The notes below the pieces were generated by a model, which made no database searches, was not told the origin of the DNA, and was given only the letters and a program-made list of their open reading frames with translations. 64,000 nucleotides of DNA from Coleofasciculus sp040219735 (GTDB lineage: Bacteria > Cyanobacteriota > Cyanobacteriia > Cyanobacteriales > Coleofasciculaceae): the NCBI GenBank assembly GCA_040219735.1, contig JAVJRX010000050.1; one strand, 5' to 3'. Positions 56,382 to 64,000 of the stretch are shown here, in pieces. The number at the start of each line of letters is the position of its first letter. Positions within the stretch are counted from its first letter, which is position 1. Both the position numbers and the translations under genes were made by a program.

Positions 56382-57383
56382 CTATACACTCGCTGTCACT
56401 TGCGCCTTCGAGGTCAACCGTTCGTAAGTGGATCGCATCTTCAGACCGACCAGAATTTGGAACAAGCCAGAGCCATTGTTAGAACCGGGATAGTCCTTGT
56501 GCTTGAGCAACAGTTCGGTCATCTCGCCATAGTATTTCGTGGAGGTGTTGCTGAGGTGACTTTCGATGTAAATCATCTCCTCTAGATTGTCAAACTGACC
56601 ATCCACTTCCAACACGGAAACATCATGACCGAAGTAGCTATCTGGACCATAGTACAGCTTGATACCAGGATAGGCACAGGTCAACTTACGACCGCAGGGT
56701 CTCCAGTCAATGGTTGATCCTTCATCAAACAGATACACAGGCTCAAAGCCTTCTACACCATCTTTCTGAATCAAGCGCACCCGCAGGATCTTGGATTCCT
56801 TATCTTCTTTGATCAACTGAGTCGGTAATATCTGAATTACGACATCAGCAAACTCTTTTTGGGGTTCGATGTAAGCGGTAAAGTCAGGGCGTCTAGCGTT
56901 AATAGATGCCAGAATATCTTCGTAGGTATGTCCCCGTTCTGCCATGTCACGCTGGATTTTCCAGTTTATCTTCACTTCATCGCTGATATCAAGATAAACG
57001 CCGAAATCAACCAGCGATCGCACACGCTCATCATACAAGGGGTGCAATCCTTCAATGACCACGACTTTATTGGGTTCAACCCGTTCCGGTGGGTCAAGTT
57101 CACCCGTCTCGTGGTTATAAATTGGCTTATCAATTGCCTGACCATTTTTGAGCGCTTTAACTTGCTCATACATCAGGTCAAAATTGTTCGCCTTGGGGTT
57201 AAGCGCTGTCACCCCTGCCGCTTTACGTCCTTTGCGGTCTAAGCTGTGATAGTCATCCAAGCAGATGACCGTCATAAACTCTTCACCAAACAGATCTGCC
57301 AAGCGACGCAGAAAAGTTGACTTCCCGCATCCAGAGTCTCCAGCAACGGCTATTAATACCACGCGGTCTAGCTGAGTGGTCAT
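56382..57383 (-). CDS. prk: Phosphoribulokinase
   Basis: Prk phosphorylates ribulose-5-phosphate to RuBP in the Calvin cycle. The 333-residue product has AVAGDSGCGKSTFLRRL with the P-loop and the redox Cys19, Cys41 in VICLDDYHS, and the C-terminal Cys pair in RPCGRKLTCAYPG. The disulphide-forming Cys pairs are the sites of thioredoxin and CP12 control. The gene is divergent from petH. Confidence 0.98.
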   Translation of the reverse strand: MTTQLDRVVLIAVAGDSGCGKSTFLRRLADLFGEEFMTVICLDDYHSLDRKGRKAAGVTALNPKANNFDLMYEQVKALKNGQAIDKPIYNHETGELDPPERVEPNKVVVIEGLHPLYDERVRSLVDFGVYLDISDEVKINWKIQRDMAERGHTYEDILASINARRPDFTAYIEPQKEFADVVIQILPTQLIKEDKESKILRVRLIQKDGVEGFEPVYLFDEGSTIDWRPCGRKLTCAYPGIKLYYGPDSYFGHDVSVLEVDGQFDNLEEMIYIESHLSNTSTKYYGEMTELLLKHKDYPGSNNGSGLFQILVGLKMRSTYERLTSKAQVTASV

Positions 57384-58175
57384 AGTTTCCCTCTAACGCA
57401 AAAAATAGTTTCAAATAGAGTTTCCAGCAATCCAAGTCCCAAGTCTAGTCAACCCATCTGTTGATCGCGTGCCTTTAACCCGTTACAGATTGGCAACAGG
57501 TGTGAGTCTTTCCCAGGGGATAAGACTCCAGTCAGACACGGGTTAAGTATTTTATACTAGCGGCTGTTTGTGGATTTTACCAAAATGAGATTTTGTCTAC
57601 AAGACTTAATGTTTCTCCTTAATTCCTTAACATAATCCTAAAGGGAGTTGTGCCAATTGGATCAATAAATTTAAAATTGACTCCATTTTGACCCTGGATC
57701 GGTCAGTGACTGAGTTCTCCTAGTTGAGCCATCTGCGGGAAATGGCGTCCTGGGCAGATACCCATGGGAGTCCGATAAGTTGGAGCTTTACGAACTCAAC
57801 CGATTAGACGTATTCTAAAGTATACATGAACGCACTTGTAACCTAATTCATTCCCTCGCCTTGAGCCGAGGGGAGTTGGGAGCGTTGCAAAATGTTAAGC
57901 TGATAGTACTTTCTTAAGGCTTTACTGGGTTAATCTCAAACTCGGCAGTAGAGTCAGCTTGTGTTGCCAAAGGCAATTTTTGGTAAAGGATTGCACAAGT
58001 TCATGCATCGGCGTCATAGAACCCGTCGTTAACCCAAACAGGTCTGACGGGGGCTTGTAAAAAAGCATGGAGCGACTGAAACCCTGATGGGGAGGTTGCT
58101 TCTTTCGTCGCGGATTGATGAAGTGCTGTACTCATCAACATATCGTACAGAGTTGGTTTGGAGAGAAATAAAGCA
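57384..58175. promoter_or_regulatory. Divergent prk-petH regulatory region
   Basis: A 790-base gap between two photosynthesis genes. On the minus strand TATAAA at 57551-57556 is a possible -10 box for prk. An inverted repeat GAGTCTT/AAGACTC (57504-57510 and 57522-57528) lies in the likely prk leader. No confident NtcA site was seen for petH. Confidence 0.35.
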
Positions 58176-59399
58176 ATGTCTAGTTCAAAAGCGGCGGCTA
58201 ATTCCGCAAACACCACAAACTTCGCGAATCGCCTGTTTCTTTACGAAGTGGCGGGCTTAAGTCAGAATACGGAAACTGACAAAATGGGCTATCCCATTCG
58301 TAGCAGTGGCAGCGTCTATATCACAGTGCCATACAATCGGATGAATCAAGAAATGCAACGAATCACCCGCATGGGTGGCACAATTGTCAGCATTCAACCT
58401 CTTGATGGCATGATGAATTCTAAGAATGGAGTCAATGGCAATAGCCAATCGACGGGTTCAGCCCAGCCAACGGCGTCCGCACAAAAAAGCCAGCCGATCA
58501 TTCACGGAAAATCTAAACCGGGAGTTCCCGTTAATCTATACAAACCCAAAAATCCCTATCTGGGCAAATGTATTGAAAACTACGAACTGGTTGCCGAAGG
58601 GGGATCAGGTACGGTTCGCCACGTTACCTTTGATGTCTCTGGGGGTGATCTACGGTACCTGGAAGGTCAGAGTATAGGCATTATCCCACCTGGAAAAGAC
58701 GAAAAAGGAAAGCCTCATAAACTCAGACTCTACTCCATTGCCTCCACTCGTCATGGTGATCACGAGGATGATAAGACTGTCTCGCTTTGTGTTAGACAAC
58801 TGGAGTACAAGCACCCAGAAACCGGGGAAATCGTCTATGGCGTCTGCTCAAGCTACTTGTGCAACCTGCCAGTCGGCACCGATGATGTCAAGATTACTGG
58901 ACCGGTTGGGAAAGAAATGTTACTTCCCGAAGATCCAGAGGCTACCGTTCTCATGATGGCAACAGGTACAGGGATTGCCCCCTTCCGGGCTTACCTGTGG
59001 CGGATGTTTAAAGAACAGCACGAAGATTACAAGTTCAAAGGGTTTGCTTGGCTGATTTTTGGTATCCCCTATACCGCAAACATTCTGTACAAAGAGGAAT
59101 TAGAAAAACTACAGCAAGAGTTTCCCGATAATTTCCGTCTCACCTACGCCATCAGCCGTGAACAGAAGAACAAAGAGGGTGGCAAGATGTATATCCAGCA
59201 TCGGGTGGATGAACATGCCGATGAACTGTTTGAGTTAATGCACAAGGATAATACCCACACCTACATTTGTGGACTCAAGGGTATGGAAGATGGCATTGAT
59301 TCAGCACTCTCCGCTGCAGCCGAACGGCAAGGGATGAACTGGACTGATTACCAGAAATCTATGAAGAAAGCTGATCGCTGGCACGTTGAAACCTACTAA
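58176..59399 (+). CDS. petH: Ferredoxin-NADP+ reductase with CpcD-type domain
   Basis: FNR passes electrons from ferredoxin to NADP+. The product has an N-terminal CpcD-like phycobilisome-binding domain (residues about 17-75; LFLYEVAGLSQN, GSVYITVPYNRM), a linker rich in Ser/Thr/Gln, the FAD-binding domain (KLRLYSIASTRHGD) and the NADP domain (MMATGTGIAPFRAYLWRM; ICGLKGMEDGID; ending RWHVETY). I chose ATG 58176 (GGAGAG 10 bases upstream) over a TTG at 58158. A Met-Met near residue 79 could be the start of a short FNR isoform without the linker domain, as known in other cyanobacteria (inference). Confidence 0.97.
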   Translation: MSSSKAAANSANTTNFANRLFLYEVAGLSQNTETDKMGYPIRSSGSVYITVPYNRMNQEMQRITRMGGTIVSIQPLDGMMNSKNGVNGNSQSTGSAQPTASAQKSQPIIHGKSKPGVPVNLYKPKNPYLGKCIENYELVAEGGSGTVRHVTFDVSGGDLRYLEGQSIGIIPPGKDEKGKPHKLRLYSIASTRHGDHEDDKTVSLCVRQLEYKHPETGEIVYGVCSSYLCNLPVGTDDVKITGPVGKEMLLPEDPEATVLMMATGTGIAPFRAYLWRMFKEQHEDYKFKGFAWLIFGIPYTANILYKEELEKLQQEFPDNFRLTYAISREQKNKEGGKMYIQHRVDEHADELFELMHKDNTHTYICGLKGMEDGIDSALSAAAERQGMNWTDYQKSMKKADRWHVETY

Positions 59400-59455
59400 T
59401 ACGGCTTCCTTAACAGCTTCAGGACTTACGCCAATTTACCGTTGAATCACCATCT

Positions 59456-59483
59456 GTAGGGGCACGACATGTCGTGCCCCTAC
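59456..59483. terminator. 28-bp perfect palindrome after petH
   Basis: The sequence GTAGGGGCACGACA and its perfect complement form a 28-base palindrome 57 bases after petH's stop. It is a member of the GTAGGGGC repeat type and may be a terminator. The rest of 59400-59747 holds no gene. Confidence 0.6.
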
Positions 59484-59747
59484 TCTATGCTGGGTTTGTG
59501 CCTAAGTCCTAAGCTTATAGAGTTGTCGCCATAAAGGTGAGGACTTTCTTGACACCGCTTCCAACTGCCTTTCTCTATAAAGTTGGCTCAGAAAGTTGCT
59601 CAAATCCTGAGAATTACGTTAAATTTAATTAAGCAGAAGTAAAGTTTCCTATTGAAACCACCATTTAAGCTGGGCTTTGTGCTAAACAGGAGGCTCTTTG
59701 AGAGCAAAAGCCAAACCAGAAAACAAATATCTAGAGGCGAATAAGCG

Positions 59748-61634
59748 ATGAAATTTTCCTGGAGAATTCTCCTACTTTGGACAATACCCGCCCTTGTCAT
59801 TGGGTTTTTCCTATGGCAGGGGACATTTTCTCCGGCTGTTGGTGATTTAAATCAAAATACTGCCAGCACCCGGATGACTTATGGTCGCTTTTTAGACTAC
59901 ATCGAGAAAGGGAGAGTCACGAGTGTTGACCTCTATGATGGCGGTCAAACGGCAATTGTAGAAGCGATCGACCCGGAGCTGGATAACCGAGTTCAGCGTC
60001 TACGTGTGGATTTGCCGGCTAACTCTCCTGAGCTAATCACTAAGCTGAGAGAGGCTGATATTGCTTTAGATACCCATCCAGCACGTCAGGATGGGGCAAT
60101 TTGGGGCATCCTGGGAAATTTAATTTTTCCGATTTTATTAATTGGGGGGCTATTCTTCCTGTTCCGTCGTTCGAGTAATATTGGTGGCGGTCCGGGTCAA
60201 GCTATGAACTTTGGTAAATCCCGCGCCCGGTTCCAGATGGAAGCGAAAACAGGAATTGTTTTTGATGATGTGGCGGGAATTGAGGAAGCAAAGGAAGAAT
60301 TGCAGGAAGTGGTGACGTTCCTGAAGCAGCCCGAACGGTTTACGGCGGTAGGCGCACGTATTCCTAAAGGGGTGCTGTTAGTCGGACCTCCGGGTACAGG
60401 TAAGACATTACTGGCAAAAGCGATCGCGGGTGAAGCTGGGGTGCCTTTCTTTAGTATCTCCGGTAGTGAATTCGTGGAAATGTTTGTGGGTGTGGGCGCG
60501 TCTCGTGTCCGTGACTTGTTCAAGAAAGCCAAGGAAAATGCACCTTGTCTGATCTTTATTGATGAGATTGACGCCGTAGGACGACAACGGGGTGCTGGTA
60601 TCGGCGGCGGGAACGATGAACGCGAGCAAACGTTGAACCAGTTGCTCACTGAGATGGATGGATTTGAAGGCAATACTGGGATTATCATTATTGCCGCGAC
60701 TAACCGCCCTGATGTTCTGGATTCAGCCTTATTGCGTCCCGGACGGTTTGACCGCCAGGTGATGGTCGATGCGCCGGATCTAAAAGGACGGATTGGTATC
60801 CTGGAAGTCCATGCGCGGAATAAGAAACTTGCACCGGAAATTTCCATTGAAGCGATCGCGCGACGTACTCCTGGATTTACTGGGGCAGATTTAGCTAACT
60901 TGTTGAATGAAGCCGCTATTCTGACCGCCCGTCGGCGTAAAGAGGCGATTACCATGCTGGAAATCAACGACGCGGTTGACCGGGTGGTAGCGGGTATGGA
61001 AGGCACACCGCTGGTGGATAGTAAGAGTAAGCGGTTAATTGCTTACCATGAAGTCGGTCATGCGATCGTGGGGACGGTGCTCAAGGATCATGATCCCGTG
61101 CAGAAAGTGACCTTAATTCCTCGGGGTCAAGCTCAAGGATTGACCTGGTTTACGCCGAGTGAAGAGCAAGGCTTAATTACCCGAGCGCAGCTTAAAGCCC
61201 GGATTACCGGGGCGTTAGGCGGTCGTGCCGCAGAAGAAGAGATTTTTGGTTATTCTGAAGTTACCACAGGTGCCGGTGGTGATTTACAGCAGGTGACGGG
61301 GATGGCGCGACAAATGGTGACTCGTTTCGGCATGTCCGATTTAGGTCCGTTGTCTCTGGAAAGTCAAGAGGGAGAAGTGTTCCTCGGTGGTGGCTTGATG
61401 AATCGGGCGGAGTATTCCGAACAAGTAGCCTCTCGTATTGATGAACAAGTGCGCCGCATTGTGGAACATTGTCACGACGACGCCAAGCGGATTATGCGGG
61501 AAAATCGCGTCGTGATTGACCGTTTGGTGGATCTGTTAATTGAGAGGGAAACCATTGACGGCGAGGAGTTTCGTCAAATTGTGGCGGAATATACTCATGT
61601 ACCGGAGAAGGAGCAGTACGTTCCTGTGCTGTAA
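59748..61634 (+). CDS. ftsH: FtsH, membrane AAA+ zinc protease
   Basis: FtsH degrades membrane proteins; in cyanobacteria FtsH2/3 repair photosystem II. The 628-residue product has two membrane segments (residues 6-24 and about 125-142), Walker A GPPGTGKTLLAKA, Walker B LIFIDEIDAVG, the arginine-finger region NRPDVLDSALLRPGRFD, and the zinc motif HEVGHA. Its ending PEKEQYVPVL resembles the FtsH2/FtsH3 type (inference). A strong terminator follows. Confidence 0.96.
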   Translation: MKFSWRILLLWTIPALVIGFFLWQGTFSPAVGDLNQNTASTRMTYGRFLDYIEKGRVTSVDLYDGGQTAIVEAIDPELDNRVQRLRVDLPANSPELITKLREADIALDTHPARQDGAIWGILGNLIFPILLIGGLFFLFRRSSNIGGGPGQAMNFGKSRARFQMEAKTGIVFDDVAGIEEAKEELQEVVTFLKQPERFTAVGARIPKGVLLVGPPGTGKTLLAKAIAGEAGVPFFSISGSEFVEMFVGVGASRVRDLFKKAKENAPCLIFIDEIDAVGRQRGAGIGGGNDEREQTLNQLLTEMDGFEGNTGIIIIAATNRPDVLDSALLRPGRFDRQVMVDAPDLKGRIGILEVHARNKKLAPEISIEAIARRTPGFTGADLANLLNEAAILTARRRKEAITMLEINDAVDRVVAGMEGTPLVDSKSKRLIAYHEVGHAIVGTVLKDHDPVQKVTLIPRGQAQGLTWFTPSEEQGLITRAQLKARITGALGGRAAEEEIFGYSEVTTGAGGDLQQVTGMARQMVTRFGMSDLGPLSLESQEGEVFLGGGLMNRAEYSEQVASRIDEQVRRIVEHCHDDAKRIMRENRVVIDRLVDLLIERETIDGEEFRQIVAEYTHVPEKEQYVPVL

Positions 61635-61662
61635 TTTCGGACAGTTTAACTAATTCATTGAG

Positions 61663-61694
61663 TAGGGATGGTGAAAATCATCCCTATTTTTTTT
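61663..61694 (+). terminator. Rho-independent terminator of ftsH
   Basis: TAGGGATG at 61663-61670 pairs with CATCCCTA at 61679-61686, an 8-bp stem and 8-base loop, followed by eight T at 61687-61694. This is a textbook intrinsic terminator. Confidence 0.88.
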
Positions 61695-61779
61695 GAAGCC
61701 AAGCTGCACTAGGGAATTAGTGATTTATGTTCTTGATTAAGATAGAATCACGCTCATTTCAACCCATGAGGCTGTTACA

Positions 61780-62481
61780 ATGAGGTCTTCATTACCTAAA
61801 TCCAAGTTGCCACCGTTGGAGAATGGCGATCGCTTGACTCGTCCTGAATTCGAGCGCCGTTACCACTCCATGCCAGAACTTAAAAAAGCCGAATTGATTG
61901 AAGGAGTGGTGTACATGGCTTCGCCGTTACGCTTTACACCCCACGCTGAACCTCATGGACGTTTAATCACTTGGCTGGGAGTTTATCAAGCGGCTACACC
62001 CCAAGTGCAAATGGGTATTGAGCCTACCGTTCGCTTGGATATTGACAACGAACCCCAACCTGATGGTGTTTTATTCATTAGCGAACAAAGCGGTGGACAA
62101 GTGACTATCTCTCAAGAGGGATACTTGGAGGGCGCACCAGAATTAGTGGTTGAAATTGCCGCGAGTAGTGCAGCGATTGATTTAGGGGATAAAAAACGTG
62201 CCTATCGGCGCAGTGGTGTACAAGAATACATTGTTTTGCAGGTATTTGACCAAAGAATTGATTGGTTTAGTTTACAGGATGGCGATTATGTTCCTTTGAT
62301 ACCGGATGAACAGAATAGGATTTCTTCTCTGGTGTTTCCGGGTTTGTGGTTAGATGTTCCTGTCATGTTACAAGGAAATATGCAGCAAGTGTTAACTGTC
62401 TTACAAACAGGCATTAATTCGGCGGAGCATCAAGCATTTGTCCAACAGTTAATCGAATCCCAGCATGGAGAAGGCTGCTGA
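61780..62481 (+). CDS. Uma2 family protein (DUF820)
   Basis: A 233-residue Uma2 (DUF820) protein, a family with a restriction-endonuclease-like fold of unknown role that is very frequent in cyanobacteria. Signs: the acidic residues in EPQPDGVLFI and PELVVEIAASSA, and the lysine in KKRAYRRSGVQEYIVL. The stop TGA overlaps the ATG of the next Uma2 gene by one base. Confidence 0.88.
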   Translation: MRSSLPKSKLPPLENGDRLTRPEFERRYHSMPELKKAELIEGVVYMASPLRFTPHAEPHGRLITWLGVYQAATPQVQMGIEPTVRLDIDNEPQPDGVLFISEQSGGQVTISQEGYLEGAPELVVEIAASSAAIDLGDKKRAYRRSGVQEYIVLQVFDQRIDWFSLQDGDYVPLIPDEQNRISSLVFPGLWLDVPVMLQGNMQQVLTVLQTGINSAEHQAFVQQLIESQHGEGC

Positions 62482-63116
62482 TGATTAATGTGATTGTCAA
62501 ACCCAATACCATCGAGTTGCCAGCCGGAGCAGTGGTGAGAGTTCCTGGAACCTGGCAGGATTATCAAATATTGCTGGAACATTTAGGCGATAGCACTTCC
62601 CCTCGTGTCAAGTACCGCCATGGAGAACTACTGCTGATAGTTCCTTTACCTGAGCATGGTAAGCAACTAGACATTATCGTGGAAATGGTCAAGGTGTTGC
62701 TACGCCATCAGGGACTGAGGTTCGACTCTTACCACGAAACCACGATGGATTTACCCGATCATAGTGGTGTTATCCCGGATCATTTTTTCTATATTGGGGA
62801 GTTACCTGTGGTGGGAAAAAGTCGGATTGATTGGAGTAATGATCCGCCACCGGATTTGGCAATTGAGTGCGATGTTACCTCATTCACCAGTGTTAATGAT
62901 TATTTGCCTTATCGAGTCAGGGAACTTTGGATTGTTCGCCAACAAAAGATTAAAATCTATCAGTTTCAGGATGGGCGGTATAGTTTGGTTGAGCAGAGTC
63001 AGTTTTTCGGTGGATTTGACCTGAATGCGATCTTTACTGAGTGCATCAAAGATGCCTATCAACTTGGATCTGGCGCGATTGATAAATTGAGCGATCGCTA
63101 TCCTCGCCAACGGTGA
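62481..63116 (+). CDS. Uma2 family protein (DUF820), second copy
   Basis: A 211-residue Uma2-like protein that starts in a TGATG overlap with the previous gene. The active-site pattern is VIPDHFFYIG, PDLAIECDVTS and YRVRELWIV. The sequence differs well from the first copy, so it is not a recent duplicate. Coupled pairs of Uma2 genes are common in cyanobacteria. Confidence 0.85.
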   Translation: MINVIVKPNTIELPAGAVVRVPGTWQDYQILLEHLGDSTSPRVKYRHGELLLIVPLPEHGKQLDIIVEMVKVLLRHQGLRFDSYHETTMDLPDHSGVIPDHFFYIGELPVVGKSRIDWSNDPPPDLAIECDVTSFTSVNDYLPYRVRELWIVRQQKIKIYQFQDGRYSLVEQSQFFGGFDLNAIFTECIKDAYQLGSGAIDKLSDRYPRQR

Positions 63117-63226
63117 AGTTGTGAATGGGGGGATTGGGTGTTAATTTTGGACGAGAGTAGATGTTGGATTTCATCCGATCCGGTTCAGCCGACGGTAACA
63201 CTACAAATAAAAGAGGAGCAGTAATC

Positions 63227-64000
63227 ATGGTGTTTATTGGTCTGCTAGTAAACCATACAATATTTGGCGTTGGAGTAATCATAGAAATTAAAGATAATAA
63301 ATATGTTGAGATTTGCTTTATTGACGACCCCGAAAGGATTAGAATATTTAAGATTGAGTCGCTTGATGATGAAGTATTTATTCCTACAAAAAATTTATCG
63401 CTCAATGCAGAACAAGCGGAACGAATTGCAGAGGAACAGCGAAAACTACAGGCAAAACGCCAAGAACACGCTCGTCTTGAACAGCAACGTAGAGAACAAG
63501 AGAGACTGCGACTTGAAGCAGAGCGCCAGGAGAGGGAACGTAGACTAGAAGAAGAACAGCAACGTAGAGAACAAGAGAGACTGCGACTTGAAGCAGAGCG
63601 CCAGGAGAGGGAACGTAGACTAGAAAAAGAACAGCAACGTAGAGAACAAGAGAGACTGCGACTTGAAGCAGAGCGCCAGGAGAGGGAACGTAGACTAGAA
63701 AAAGAACGCCAAGAACGCGCTCGTCGTCAGGCAGAAAAGCAAATTTTACTTAACAGCCTGAAGGAGCAGTTTGAGCAAAACTTTCTCAATGTTTATAACT
63801 TCTATCAAACTCATTGTTCTAAATACATATTATTAGAAGAGTACCAGACGGAAAAGTCGAATTATGTTAAGTCTTGGATAAAAGAACACTTAGGTTCAGA
63901 ACCTGATCTTGAACAAGCAGCAGCGATTGGTGCTGTTGAAGGGCATATCCAAGTAGTCGCGCGGGCGGGTAGTGGTAAAACCTCAACCTTGGTTAACCGA
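63227..64000 (+). CDS. SF1 helicase-like protein, 5' part (truncated by the window end)
   Basis: The first 258 residues of a longer protein. From ATG 63227 (RBS AAGAGGAG, 8 bases upstream) it has a small beta-rich domain (FGVGVIIEIKDNKYVEICF), like the Tudor-type domain attached to UvrD helicases, then a coiled coil of Glu/Arg/Gln with three near-identical 25-residue repeats, then EPDLEQAAAIGAVEGH and the Walker A VVARAGSGKTSTL of a UvrD/Rep-type helicase. The order tudor-coiled coil-helicase is unusual. The remainder lies outside the window. Confidence 0.8.
   Translation, partial: MVFIGLLVNHTIFGVGVIIEIKDNKYVEICFIDDPERIRIFKIESLDDEVFIPTKNLSLNAEQAERIAEEQRKLQAKRQEHARLEQQRREQERLRLEAERQERERRLEEEQQRREQERLRLEAERQERERRLEKEQQRREQERLRLEAERQERERRLEKERQERARRQAEKQILLNSLKEQFEQNFLNVYNFYQTHCSKYILLEEYQTEKSNYVKSWIKEHLGSEPDLEQAAAIGAVEGHIQVVARAGSGKTSTLVNR
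63479..63703 (+). repeat. Three 75-bp tandem repeats in the helicase coiled coil
   Basis: Units at 63479-63553, 63554-63628 and 63629-63703 each encode EQQRREQERLRLEAERQERE plus RRLE and E or K. They differ at one or two bases, so they arose by recent duplication. Confidence 0.9.

Noticed and set aside
58001..58216. Small minus ORF between prk and petH
   Set aside because: It overlaps the petH start and has no recognisable protein features or ribosome binding site.
60197..61006. 269-codon minus frame inside ftsH
   Set aside because: It is antisense to conserved FtsH motifs; its composition is Ser/Arg/Pro-rich, typical of an antisense frame.

Overview
This is a stretch of a cyanobacterial chromosome. 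The evidence is the many HIP1-type GCGATCGC octamers, phosphoribulokinase (prk), a ferredoxin-NADP reductase with an N-terminal CpcD-type domain (petH), a BicA-like bicarbonate transporter, and abundant short palindromic intergenic repeats typical of large filamentous cyanobacteria. No rRNA, tRNA or CRISPR array was recognised. Genes lie on both strands, with wide, repeat-rich intergenic spaces and several decayed genes.

Layout. 1-3.2 kb: a Doc/Fic-type toxin with an unrecognised small partner, a TrkA-like NAD-binding protein and glycogen synthase. 3.4-14.2 kb: a secretion/signalling island with a TpsB outer-membrane transporter, an exported TPR-CHAT protease-like protein, a DUF928 protein, a CHASE2-adenylate cyclase, a TpsA haemagglutinin-type exoprotein and a tiny exported peptide. 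14.2-21.4 kb: glycerophosphodiesterase, an SDR oxidoreductase, two cobalamin genes (cobH, cobL), decayed genes and a small MITE-like element. 21.4-33.4 kb: clpC, leuD and leuC (separated by an ABC-type ATPase/TOPRIM-like gene pair), folP and tpiA. 33.6-47.7 kb: a DUF1460 amidase-like protein and mainly transport genes (Na+/H+ antiporter, MFS, BicA, a second SulP, universal stress protein, arsenite/bile-acid-type carrier, MscS). 47.7-56 kb: three consecutive minus-strand genes encoding a patatin-like phospholipase, a caspase-like/NB-ARC/TPR STAND protein and an alpha/beta hydrolase. 56.4-61.6 kb: photosynthesis and housekeeping genes prk, petH and ftsH. 61.8 kb to the end: two overlapping Uma2 genes and the 5' part of a helicase-like gene with a tandem-repeat coiled coil.

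How the genes work together. prk, petH and bicA serve carbon fixation, electron transfer and inorganic carbon uptake. leuC and leuD form one enzyme. cobH and cobL act near each other in corrin synthesis. The TpsA/TpsB pair is probably one secretion system, and the CHAT, DUF928 and CHASE2 genes between its halves suggest a surface-signalling or contact-response module (inference). Two blocks look defence-like: the ATPase plus TOPRIM-like pair inserted between leuC and leuD, and the caspase-NB-ARC-TPR protein flanked by two lipase-type enzymes and by a repeat family. These are the best candidates for a little-described system. Product names come from motif recognition by eye; no database search was possible.
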